This document shows, in pieces, positions 25,472-32,659 of a DNA stretch of 51,466 nt. Position numbers and translations under genes: made by a program. The DNA comes from an uncultured Dehalococcoidia bacterium (GTDB taxonomy: Bacteria; Chloroflexota; Dehalococcoidia; GIF9; UBA5629): positions 1 to 51,466 of the forward strand of contig CAIMUM010000033.1 of NCBI GenBank assembly GCA_903844685.1. Reading direction: 5' to 3'. The notes beneath the pieces were generated by a model, which ran no database searches, was not told where the DNA came from, and saw only the letters and a list, made by a program, of their open reading frames with translations. Numbering within the stretch: the stretch's first letter is position 1; each line of letters begins with the position of its first letter.

Positions 25472-25801
25472 ATGTCGAAACTTAATACTATAACGACCGA
25501 GCGATATGCGGAGATGTTTAAGGCATTATCTAACCAGCATAGGTTAAAGATTTTTATGCGTTTGACCTCTTGCGGATCCGGGGGTTTAGCTTGCTGCACC
25601 GCGGACAAGGCCTTTGAGTGCGTGGGTGACCTTGGCAACAACCTGGGGATAGCGCCCTCTACAGTATCTCATCACCTCAAGGAACTTTACCGCGCCGGCC
25701 TTATCAAGACGAGACGGCAGGGACAACACATCGAGTGCTGGGTTGATCCGAAGATACTGAGCACTTTATCCGGTTTCTTTAACCCGGCAGTTGAAGGTTA
25801 A
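25472..25801 (+). CDS. arsR: ArsR/SmtB-family metal(loid)-responsive repressor 2
   Basis: A 109-aa paralogue of the repressor at 18518, the same length and alignable without gaps: RYAEMFKALSNQHRLKIFMRL, PSTVSHHLKELYRAGLIK. Cysteines C34, C41, C50 and C89 are shared; C42 is extra, while C35 and C48 of paralogue 1 are missing, so inducer preference may differ. It is followed by the CC-repeat protein and C_GCAxxG_C_C genes, and lies 57 bases after acr3 with its own promoter. Confidence 0.9.
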   Translation: MSKLNTITTERYAEMFKALSNQHRLKIFMRLTSCGSGGLACCTADKAFECVGDLGNNLGIAPSTVSHHLKELYRAGLIKTRRQGQHIECWVDPKILSTLSGFFNPAVEG

Positions 25802-25820
25802 TTTTTTTTTCGCCTATTAT

Positions 25821-25841
25821 TCGAATTGTATCGAATTTTAG
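25821..25841 (+). promoter_or_regulatory. Candidate ArsR operator, copy 2
   Basis: TCGAA at 25821 and 25831 (10 bp apart), with TTGTA between and TTTTAG after. ATTCGA-ATTGTA-TCGAAT (25819-25836) is a perfect 6-bp inverted repeat. It matches copy 1 at 18 of 21 positions and occupies the same place, between an arsR and the following metal-binding gene. TATTAT/TATAAA at 25842-25850 may be the -10 region it covers. Confidence 0.6.
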
Positions 25842-25866
25842 TATTATAAAATTAAGGAGGATTCAC

Positions 25867-26172
25867 ATGGAAACAGAGTCAACAAAAACAACCGGCGCTC
25901 AGGGTGAGGCCAAAACCGGCAAGAAGGAGGGTTCCTTCATGGAGAGGTGCATGAGTTGCTGCGGCGACCCATCCAAAATGGAGGACATGGCCAAGATGAT
26001 GAAAGACTGCTGCGGCGACCCATCTAAAATGGAGGACATGGGCAAGATGATGAAAGACTGCTGCGGCGACCCGTCCAAAATAAAGGACATGAGCAAAATG
26101 ACGAGGGACTGTTGCGGCGGCATGAACATACCGGACGATCAGCCTAAAAAGCCGATGGAATGCTGCAAATGA
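25867..26172 (+). CDS. Cys-Cys/Met repeat protein, probable metal binder
   Basis: A 101-aa soluble protein with a strong TAAGGAGG site. After a polar N-terminus it consists of units of the form CCGDPSKMEDMxKMMKD. Cys-Cys pairs fall at 31-32, 48-49, 65-66, 82-83 and 99-100, a strict 17-residue period. The middle of each unit is Met/Asp/Lys-rich and likely helical, so the pairs would recur along one molecule as soft-metal sites. I recognise no named family. Location behind arsR-2 and its operator suggests induced expression and a buffer or scavenger role for As(III) or Hg(II); that is inference. Confidence 0.75.
   Translation: METESTKTTGAQGEAKTGKKEGSFMERCMSCCGDPSKMEDMAKMMKDCCGDPSKMEDMGKMMKDCCGDPSKIKDMSKMTRDCCGGMNIPDDQPKKPMECCK
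25957..26169 (+). repeat. 51-bp tandem coding repeat
   Basis: The DNA behind the CC units repeats every 51 bases: TGCTGCGGCGACCC recurs at 25957, 26008 and 26059 with nearly identical following sequence (AAAATGGAGGACATG in the first two). The fourth unit is diverged and the fifth is cut to its CC pair. Near-identity of units implies recent tandem duplication. Confidence 0.8.
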
Positions 26173-26603
26173 GCAAAACAGAGGATGCCAGGGCTACTTT
26201 CAGAAAAGGATTCAACTGCTCTCAGGCTGTTTTATCCTCCTTCGGGGAGGAGTTCGGCCTGGACCCCATCATGGCATACAAAGTAGCAGCGGCCTTTGGC
26301 GGCGGTATGGGGCACATGGGTGAAACCTGTGGAGCCGTAACAGGGGCCTTCATGGTAATAGGCTTGAAATACGGCTTGACTGTATCCGATGGCTCCCAGT
26401 CACATAAGGAAGCTTTCAGCGCGGTGCAGGACTTCGTAGAACAATTCAAATCTCGGCATGGCTCGATCGTCTGCCGCGATCTGCTTGGCTTCGACATCAA
26501 CGATCGTACCGTATTCCGCGAGGCCATGAAGCAGGGCATCCCCCAGAAAATCTGCCCTAAACTTGTGCAAGATGCCGCCGAGATCGTGGAGACCCTGATA
26601 TAA
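26169..26603 (+). CDS. C_GCAxxG_C_C family redox protein
   Basis: A 144-aa protein whose ATG overlaps the previous stop as ATGA; another ATG lies three codons earlier. Family cysteines are spaced as expected: GFNCSQAVL, GHMGETCGAVTGAFMVIG, VCRDLLG and KICPKLV. The fold is that of split-Soret cytochrome-like or 'C_GCAxxG_C_C' putative redox proteins found in many anaerobes, often next to ArsR regulators and metal genes. Function is not established. Here it completes the second arsR operon. Confidence 0.85.
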   Translation: MSKTEDARATFRKGFNCSQAVLSSFGEEFGLDPIMAYKVAAAFGGGMGHMGETCGAVTGAFMVIGLKYGLTVSDGSQSHKEAFSAVQDFVEQFKSRHGSIVCRDLLGFDINDRTVFREAMKQGIPQKICPKLVQDAAEIVETLI

Positions 26604-26621
26604 CGGCCTTTATTTAAAGAG

Positions 26622-26656
26622 GTCATTGCGAAGCCGCGCAGCGGCCGTGGCAATCT
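26622..26656. repeat. Partial copy of GTCATTGCGA interspersed repeat
   Basis: GTCATTGCGA, a GC-rich core and GGCAATCT match one half of the inverted repeat at 39564-39651. The copy marks the end of the arsR-2 operon. Its right end supplies GTGGCA, a possible -35 box for the radical SAM gene downstream. Confidence 0.6.
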
Positions 26657-26675
26657 GCGTTCCCTGATGTATAAT
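26647..26675 (+). promoter_or_regulatory. Promoter of the radical SAM gene
   Basis: GTGGCA (26647-26652), 17-bp spacer, TATAAT (26670-26675). The ATG at 26684 follows after eight bases and has no Shine-Dalgarno, again fitting a leaderless or nearly leaderless message. Confidence 0.5.
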
Positions 26676-26683
26676 TCCTTGTT

Positions 26684-27934
26684 ATGATCACATGGTTCGC
26701 CGGCTCCGTCGTCCGCTACGAAGGCAAGAAATTCCTTGGTTTCACAGGTGACGTTGACCTCTCACGCATAGCCGCCGAAGGGGTAACACGCGGCAACCGC
26801 GTCTCCCTCTACATCCACATACCATTCTGCCGAACGCTCTGCCCCTTCTGCTGCTTCAACCGCTATCTTTTCAGGGAAGACCTGGCCCGCAGCTACTTCG
26901 CCGACCTGCGCAAAGAGGTCGATATGTACGCCGCGCTGGGCTTCAAATTCAACGACTTCTATTTCGGCGGTGGCACACCCACAGTGCTTATGGACGAACT
27001 CTCCAGCTTTATTGCTTATCTTGGATCGAAATTCGAGGTAAAGCGTATCTCGCTCGAGACCACGCCACGGGAACTGACGCCGGAAACCATCGCTCAACTT
27101 CAGGAATCAGGCATCAACCGCCTGTCGGTCGGCGTGCAGAGCTTCGACAACACCCTGCTCAAGGCCATGGGCAGGACACTGTTCAAGGGCGAGGATTCCA
27201 TTGAGAAGCTCAGGTTGGCGCAGGGCAAATTCGACACCGTCAATGTTGACCTGATGTTCAACTTTCCCACGCAGACAATGGATCAATTCAAATCTGACCT
27301 CAGGATATTCAAGGAACTGGGCAGCGACCAGGCCACCTTCTACCCGCTCATGCCGTCACCACACAAGTTAGACGCCCTTACCAGGAAGTTCCGCCGCGTG
27401 GATACCTCTCGGGAGAAGCAATTCTACGCCATCCTCCTTCGTGAGTTGCTCGATACCGGCTACAAAGCCTCCACTGCCTGGTGCTTTTCGCGCGGAGACC
27501 TCATGATAGATGAGTACATCATCGATTACGATGACTATATCGGCGTTGGGGCGGGTTCGGTCAGCTTCCTGGGCGGCGATTTCCTGGTCAACTCCTTCTC
27601 CCTGGACGGCTATCACAACCTGATCGCCGAAGGTAAACTGCCCGTCGTGCGCATGCGCCGCCTTTCGGATACCGAACACTACCGCTACTACATGCTGACC
27701 AGGTTCTTCGGCATGGGCTTAAACACCATGCAGTTCAAACAGCGCTTCGGAGCTGATATACACTTAAAGCTATGGGCTGAACTGCTCTTCTTCAAAACCG
27801 CAGGCGTCGTCAAAGAGCACGACGGCCTCATCTCGGTAACAAGGAATGGCATGTACCCGGTGGGCACCATGATGAAGGAGTTTTTCGCCTCGCTCAACAC
27901 ACTCAGGGAATACTGCATCGAGAGCGGGATTTAA
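26684..27934 (+). CDS. HemW/HemN-like radical SAM protein
   Basis: A 416-aa radical SAM enzyme of the coproporphyrinogen-oxidase-like group. The cluster motif is IPFCRTLCPFCCF: C49, C53, C56 in CX3CX2C spacing, with an extra C57. Further family marks are FYFGGGTPT, ETTPRELT (substrate/SAM region) and INRLSVGVQSFD. The C-terminal half holds YDDYIGVGAGSVSFLGG, as in HemW-type proteins. True coproporphyrinogen oxidase, heme chaperone (HemW) and heme-degrading ChuW-like roles cannot be told apart here. It converges with the FHA-winged-helix gene, leaving only four bases between stops. Confidence 0.75.
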   Translation: MITWFAGSVVRYEGKKFLGFTGDVDLSRIAAEGVTRGNRVSLYIHIPFCRTLCPFCCFNRYLFREDLARSYFADLRKEVDMYAALGFKFNDFYFGGGTPTVLMDELSSFIAYLGSKFEVKRISLETTPRELTPETIAQLQESGINRLSVGVQSFDNTLLKAMGRTLFKGEDSIEKLRLAQGKFDTVNVDLMFNFPTQTMDQFKSDLRIFKELGSDQATFYPLMPSPHKLDALTRKFRRVDTSREKQFYAILLRELLDTGYKASTAWCFSRGDLMIDEYIIDYDDYIGVGAGSVSFLGGDFLVNSFSLDGYHNLIAEGKLPVVRMRRLSDTEHYRYYMLTRFFGMGLNTMQFKQRFGADIHLKLWAELLFFKTAGVVKEHDGLISVTRNGMYPVGTMMKEFFASLNTLREYCIESGI

Positions 27935-27938
27935 ACCC

Positions 27939-28628
27939 TTACACCAGCATATACCCGAAGGCCTTCTTGCTGACTATCCTCGACGGCTGCGACGGTTCCG
28001 GTTCCACTTTCTCCCGCAGGCGGTGAACGAGCTGGTCGATCGTAGCGTCGGAGATTGCGGCAGTATCCACGCTCTCCGGCCAGACGGCCCTTATTATCTC
28101 GTCACGGGAACACACCTGGCCGGCGTTGCCGTGAAGGTATAGCAAAAGGTCGTATTCCTTTCGTGAAAGGTTTACCTGTTGCCCGTCTACTCTTGCCTCT
28201 TTTTTCCTTTCATCTATCTTCAGCCACGCCACCGCCGCAGCCTTTCCTTTACTAGCAGCTTTCTTTTTATCGCCGGTCAATACGTTTGTGCTCTCCGATT
28301 CCTTGAATACTATAACCACATGGCCTTCATCACCGTCAAACCCAAGGCCGATGCGGCTGTTATGCTTTAGCGAGTACAGCTTGCCGGGAGCAATACGGTC
28401 ACCGTCCAGCATGGAGCCGTTGGTACTGCCAAGGTCCTGCAGCAGGTATTTCCCGTCCCTGAATACTATTTCAAGGTGACGCCTGGAAACGACTTCATCG
28501 TTCAGTTCAATATCGGGGACATACTGGGGCGTGCGCCGCCCAATGATGGTATTGGCCTTGCTGATGGTGAATATCTTCCCGGCATCCCCGGCATCCCCTT
28601 TCTTAACCATAATAAAAGCCTGATTCAT
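27939..28628 (-). CDS. FHA-winged-helix (OmpR/PhoB-type) transcriptional regulator
   Basis: A 229-aa regulator. An N-terminal FHA domain (IGRRTP, VSRRHLEIV, DLGSTNGSML; about 1-110) should bind phosphothreonine. A linker follows, then a PhoB-type winged helix (about 135-229: VNLSRKEYDLLLYL, DATIDQLVHRLREKVE, KKAFGYMLV). It has no receiver domain. The nearest described logic is actinobacterial EmbR, where a Ser/Thr kinase acts on an FHA-containing winged-helix activator, though domain order differs. Kinase and PP2C phosphatase genes are divergent neighbours. 11-bp-phased repeats in both island promoters are its likely sites. Confidence 0.88.
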   Translation of the reverse strand: MNQAFIMVKKGDAGDAGKIFTISKANTIIGRRTPQYVPDIELNDEVVSRRHLEIVFRDGKYLLQDLGSTNGSMLDGDRIAPGKLYSLKHNSRIGLGFDGDEGHVVIVFKESESTNVLTGDKKKAASKGKAAAVAWLKIDERKKEARVDGQQVNLSRKEYDLLLYLHGNAGQVCSRDEIIRAVWPESVDTAAISDATIDQLVHRLREKVEPEPSQPSRIVSKKAFGYMLV

Positions 28629-28705
28629 CTATTTATTATCGCCTCCGCTGGACGGGCTACGTTGCAGTATAATATAACAAAGACGTTCGTCACGGAGTTC
28701 AGCAT

Positions 28706-28762
28706 CTGTCAGGTTTATATTAGGTATTCGTCAGTTACCTGTCAAGCGGTTTAATCTATAAT
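28706..28762 (+). promoter_or_regulatory. Pho-box-like direct repeats plus -10 box, site 1
   Basis: 7-bp elements lie on an 11-bp grid: CTGTCAG (28706), a weak ATATTAG (28717), TCGTCAG (28728) and CTGTCAA (28739). TATAAT follows at 28757, 11 bases after the last element, as in PhoB-type activated promoters lacking a good -35. It faces the zinc-ribbon FHA gene and also lies upstream of the divergent regulator gene, so autoregulation is possible. Confidence 0.65.
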
Positions 28763-28799
28763 GAAGTAAAGTTCCATGATCAAAGGAGAAGAGAACTGA

Positions 28800-29369
28800 A
28801 TGCAATGCCAGGTATGCGGCCAGGGGAATGCCGCAGATGAGAAAATATGCTGGAAATGCGGGGCTACGCTCGCCTCACAGCAGGCCGACCGGGCGGACAG
28901 CGGCACCAACTGCCCCCAATGCGGCAGCCTGAATAACGCCGCCAGCTTTTTCTGCTATAACTGCGGGAGGTATTTTGCCGACGGCGATGAAGTTCCCGCC
29001 TTAAACAGTAACGGCAAAGCAGAGCCAGGTGCCATGCAATCGCCGCCAATCCCGCGCGCCCGTCTGCTGATGCCGGGCGGTTCCGAGTTACTGCTGATGG
29101 GCGCACCAACATTCATTGAGCGCAGCGATTTGAACGGCAAGGTGCCCCAGGACGTGTTGATGAGCATATCCAGGCAACATATGCTGATAACCTATGACAG
29201 TGGCGCCTATTACCTGCAAGACTATGGACGCGATGGCACAGGCAGCACCAACCACACCAAGCTTAACAGGATCGATATACACCACAAAGGAAGGCAGGCG
29301 CTCAAGGACGGCGATCAAATCGAGCTTTCCCGGCAAACGGACGCCACGCTAACTTTTAAATTAGTATAA
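28800..29369 (+). CDS. Double zinc-ribbon FHA-domain protein
   Basis: A 189-aa cytoplasmic protein. Two zinc ribbons start it: C3, C6, C17, C20 and C38, C41, C52, C55. A linker leads to an FHA-like domain (about 85-189) with MSISRQHMLITYDSGAYYLQDYG and a modified STNH in place of STNG. The Gly-Arg turn normally found as GR is worn (FIERSD). It would read phosphothreonine marks or bind a partner. It is the first gene of the rightward kinase operon, with AAAGGAGAAGAG before the ATG. Confidence 0.8.
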   Translation: MQCQVCGQGNAADEKICWKCGATLASQQADRADSGTNCPQCGSLNNAASFFCYNCGRYFADGDEVPALNSNGKAEPGAMQSPPIPRARLLMPGGSELLLMGAPTFIERSDLNGKVPQDVLMSISRQHMLITYDSGAYYLQDYGRDGTGSTNHTKLNRIDIHHKGRQALKDGDQIELSRQTDATLTFKLV

Positions 29370-29393
29370 ATAAGGCAGGCGGAGAAATAGAAA

Positions 29394-30197
29394 TTGGAAA
29401 CAGGTTATAGCTGGGATACGGGGCTGGCAAGAAAGCTGAACGAGGATAGCGTCTTCTGCGGCGCCTTCGAAATCAGCACCCACGTAGAGAAGGTTTCCGC
29501 CGGACTGTTCGTCGTAGCCGACGGCATGGGAGGGCATAGCGCCGGGGAGATAGCCAGCAACATCGCTATTAAGTCTTTCTGTACGGAAGTAATGGCCGGA
29601 CTGCTGGAACAATCACCTGCATCACCCCTCACCATCCTATCCGACGCCTTCAGCAAGGCCAATAACTCGGTGCTTGCGGCATCCAGGGAAAAGTCGCTGG
29701 ACGGCATGGGCACGACACTCACCTGCGCCCTGATTATAGGCCCCGATATGTACGTTGCCCACGTTGGGGATTCCCGCTGTTCCATCATCAACAGCAGGGA
29801 AATGCTTCAGGTCACCATGGACCATTCGGTCGTACAAAAGCTCGTTGACGAGGGGCTTATCACACCCGATGAAGCCCTCTCCCACCCGCGCAAGAACGAG
29901 ATAACGCGCGTCCTCGGTTATTATGCTGACGCTAAACCTGACCTGATTCACGTGAAACTGTATGCCGGGGATAATATATTGCTCTGTTCTGACGGACTCT
30001 GCGGGGTGCTGCCGGCCGGGATCATAGCCAAAACCGTGCTCGCCGCAGGCAGCGCAGAACAGGCCTGCAGCGAACTTGCCGGACAGGCCAACCTGGCGGG
30101 CGGCCCCGACAATATATCGGCCATCGTCATCAAACCCTCCAACCTGCCGTCGTGGCAGGCGGTTATCAACGTACATACGAGCGCAGGTGCCGTATAA
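29394..30197 (+). CDS. PP2C-family Ser/Thr protein phosphatase
   Basis: A 267-aa soluble PP2C (Stp/PrpC type) starting at TTG. Metal-binding motifs are RKLNEDS (D18), VADGMGGHSAGE (D43, G44), MGTTLTCALI, AHVGDSRC, LLCSDGLCGVL and GGPDNISAIVI, so the active site is complete. It would remove phosphate from kinase targets, including the FHA ligands. Its stop overlaps the kinase start as TAATG, coupling translation of the antagonistic pair. Confidence 0.93.
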   Translation: METGYSWDTGLARKLNEDSVFCGAFEISTHVEKVSAGLFVVADGMGGHSAGEIASNIAIKSFCTEVMAGLLEQSPASPLTILSDAFSKANNSVLAASREKSLDGMGTTLTCALIIGPDMYVAHVGDSRCSIINSREMLQVTMDHSVVQKLVDEGLITPDEALSHPRKNEITRVLGYYADAKPDLIHVKLYAGDNILLCSDGLCGVLPAGIIAKTVLAAGSAEQACSELAGQANLAGGPDNISAIVIKPSNLPSWQAVINVHTSAGAV

Positions 30198-31201
30198 TGG
30201 ATATCACCCCTGTTATCGTCTTTATCGCACTGGTTTGCGCCGGCATACCGGTTGCCGTGGCAGTCATACAGAACTCCAGAAAACACCCGGCCGGAAGTCC
30301 GGCAGCAGTGCCTCCTGTACAGGCTAAGCCGGCAGCCGTTGCCCAACCTATCAACGGACGATACGAATTAAAGCCTCAGCCATATAAGCAGGGCGGTATG
30401 GCAACCATCTGGCTGGCCAAGGAGAAGGGCACCAACAGGAACTGCATCATCAAGACGCCGCGCCGCGGCACCAACATCGACAATGTCTACTTAGATAAGC
30501 TTATGCAAGAGGCCGGCTACCTTAAACGGCTGAGCCATCCCAACATCGTCAAATACCTCGATGATTTCTATCTGAACGGTGAATTTCACCTGGTCTTGGA
30601 ATATATCAGCGGCGAAAACATGATGCCCTCTTCTCCAAGGTCATCCCAGGGCGAACAAAAAATAATAGACTGGGCCCGCCAGCTTTTGGATGCGCTCGCC
30701 TATATCCACAGCGCGGGCATAATACACAGGGATATCAACCCCAAGAACATAATGCTCAGCAATGATGGCCAGGTCAAGCTGATCGACTTCGGCACGGCCA
30801 AGGGGTTGAACGGCAGTATCAGAGAAAGCGGGGCTAAGGACCCGTTTACGCAGATTGCCAACAAAGGCTTTGACATACCCGAACTATTCATGGGCGGTGA
30901 GAGCGACCAGCGCTGCGATCTTTGCGGTTTGGCCCAGACCTGTATCTACCTGCTTACCCTGCGCCAGCCTAATGACCTCTGCGCCAACCTGGTAAATGCG
31001 AACTGGCCGCGCTCTTACAGCGAGGCCGCCATCCTGTCCAATTACCTGATCTCAAGCGGAGTTTCGAAACGGACTTCCCGTTGCCTGGCCCAGGCCGTGA
31101 TGTTTTCACCGGGCAGCAGGTTCGCCAGCGCATATGCTATGCTGGCCGCGCTTTCACCGGCCGGCATTCCTGCTGCCCCAAGCCCGGAGGTGGTTGGATG
31201 A
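30197..31201 (+). CDS. Membrane-anchored Ser/Thr protein kinase (Hanks type)
   Basis: A 334-aa kinase. I start it at ATG 30197, in a TAATG overlap with the phosphatase. An N-terminal membrane helix (about 5-25) is followed by a short Pro/Ala linker and a kinase domain (about 55-320). Catalytic residues are intact: K86 in CIIKTP, E105, HRDINPKN (D179, N184) and DFG (197-199). The glycine loop (KQGGMATIWLA) is reduced. It has no PASTA or other outside domain, unlike PknB; outside sensing may be left to the FHA membrane proteins encoded next. It overlaps the following gene as ATGA. Confidence 0.92.
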   Translation: MDITPVIVFIALVCAGIPVAVAVIQNSRKHPAGSPAAVPPVQAKPAAVAQPINGRYELKPQPYKQGGMATIWLAKEKGTNRNCIIKTPRRGTNIDNVYLDKLMQEAGYLKRLSHPNIVKYLDDFYLNGEFHLVLEYISGENMMPSSPRSSQGEQKIIDWARQLLDALAYIHSAGIIHRDINPKNIMLSNDGQVKLIDFGTAKGLNGSIRESGAKDPFTQIANKGFDIPELFMGGESDQRCDLCGLAQTCIYLLTLRQPNDLCANLVNANWPRSYSEAAILSNYLISSGVSKRTSRCLAQAVMFSPGSRFASAYAMLAALSPAGIPAAPSPEVVG

Positions 31202-32493
31202 GGCTAAGCATTATCTTTGCGGTCTTGCTGTCGTTTATAGCGGTTACAACGGCAATCGCTTGCTTACCCATATCGGCCTGGGCGGTGGGAGCGCCGACCG
31301 ATAACTACACGATACCCGATATCCCTACAGATAACACCACACCCGATGAAATTAAGCCGGACATAAATTTCCTGCTGGATGGACCCTCATTACAGGCCAA
31401 AAGTGCCCCTCCAGGTGTAATAGCCGCCTTCACGTCCGCACCTGAGCGTGATAATAACCGGATTACCGCCGACGATAAATGGTTCTTGGATATGGATATC
31501 AACGAGCCCGGCTGGATATACATCTATGAATACTACCCGCAGGGCAGCAATCCTGCCGGTAAATGGGTCGCCTACAAATGGCACCTCAAGGAAAGCGGAG
31601 TGTGGAAGCTTGGCCCTTTCAGCGCAACTGCTGATGAGCCGGAAGGTCAGCATATTTACAGGATATGGTTCTACTCGGGCGGGCAGTGGACCGGTGAAGA
31701 TCCCTCGTCACAAAATAATAACGCTATCACCTGGACTTATTCTCTGAACACTCCTCCTTTTAAAATCGTCTCCTTTGAAATAAATCCTCCTGCTATTAAC
31801 GCCGGTGAAGGTACGCTGCTTTTTTGGGAGGCGCAGGGGGCAAGTTCTGTGGAGATATCAGGCCTGGGCACTATGGCCGGTACAAGTGGAACGGTTATGA
31901 TAAAACCCGCGGCTACCACTGTTTATGTTTTAACGGCGCGGGACGCAGCCGGGGATACATTGTCCCGGTCAGCTACGGTCACAGTCAGTCCGGTCCCCTT
32001 TGCCGAACAGGCCATGAAATTACTGGGCAACCCGGTGATACTGATTGTACTGCTCGCAGCAGTTGCTATCATAGTTATGGCGTTTATGCTCATGCGCAGG
32101 CGGTATGCCGCGCAAAGCGAGGCTATAGAAACTTTATCTTTACCAGCTCTACAAATCCCGGAAAAGCTGTTAGAGTACCGGCCCCAGGCTGCCACAAAGG
32201 CGGTACTGGAACTGCCTGACGGGCCGGACATAAAAATTGCGGGCAGCAGTAAAACGGTGGGCAGGGCTGACCTGGTAAGGAATTTGGAGATTGACAGGCT
32301 GAGCCTTGTCTCACGGCAGCACTTCCGCATCACCTTCAGTGATGAGCAATACTTTATCGAAGACCTGGGCAGCGCCGGCGGCACCAGCCTTAACGGCACG
32401 GATATACGGGAAAGCGGAGCGGTCAGCCTCAAAGATGATGACCTTATCGAACCGGCAGGCGCCGTCAAATTGATATTTCACATACTCCCATAA
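31198..32493 (+). CDS. Transmembrane FHA protein 1 (outside Ig-like domains)
   Basis: A 431-aa protein whose ATG (31198) overlaps the kinase stop. A signal peptide (about 1-30), an outside domain with GWIYIYEYYPQG and SGVWKLGPFSA (about 95-175), then an Ig-like domain (FEINPPAINAGEGTLLFWEAQ). One membrane helix (about 278-300) leads to a cytoplasmic FHA domain (about 335-431: VGRADL, VSRQHFRI, DLGSAGGTSLNG). In this FHA the usual STNG reads SAGG. It may link an outside signal to phosphothreonine binding inside, with the neighbouring kinase as writer. Confidence 0.82.
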   Translation: MRLSIIFAVLLSFIAVTTAIACLPISAWAVGAPTDNYTIPDIPTDNTTPDEIKPDINFLLDGPSLQAKSAPPGVIAAFTSAPERDNNRITADDKWFLDMDINEPGWIYIYEYYPQGSNPAGKWVAYKWHLKESGVWKLGPFSATADEPEGQHIYRIWFYSGGQWTGEDPSSQNNNAITWTYSLNTPPFKIVSFEINPPAINAGEGTLLFWEAQGASSVEISGLGTMAGTSGTVMIKPAATTVYVLTARDAAGDTLSRSATVTVSPVPFAEQAMKLLGNPVILIVLLAAVAIIVMAFMLMRRRYAAQSEAIETLSLPALQIPEKLLEYRPQAATKAVLELPDGPDIKIAGSSKTVGRADLVRNLEIDRLSLVSRQHFRITFSDEQYFIEDLGSAGGTSLNGTDIRESGAVSLKDDDLIEPAGAVKLIFHILP

Positions 32494-32559
32494 GCCCTCC
32501 CCACGTGCAAGCAGTACGCCGCCGCAGGCCCCAGCGCCCAATTCCTCATTGTAAGAAAA

Positions 32560-32615
32560 TTGTCAGCGAACTGTCAGCCTCCAGTCAAGCAGCAGGTGCA
32601 GGGTCGGCGTATATT
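32560..32615 (+). promoter_or_regulatory. Pho-box-like direct repeats, site 2
   Basis: TTGTCAG (32560), CTGTCAG (32571) and CAGTCAA (32582) form three 7-bp elements with strict 11-bp spacing and 4-bp gaps, the same consensus as site 1. TATATT at 32610-32615 is a possible -10. The site lies in the 166-bp gap ahead of transmembrane FHA gene 2, giving that gene and the next a promoter of their own under the same regulator. The rest of the gap shows nothing clear. Confidence 0.6.
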
Positions 32616-32659
32616 TATGGCATAACATGAATTATTGCATCCGGGAGGCAAATTCCCCC

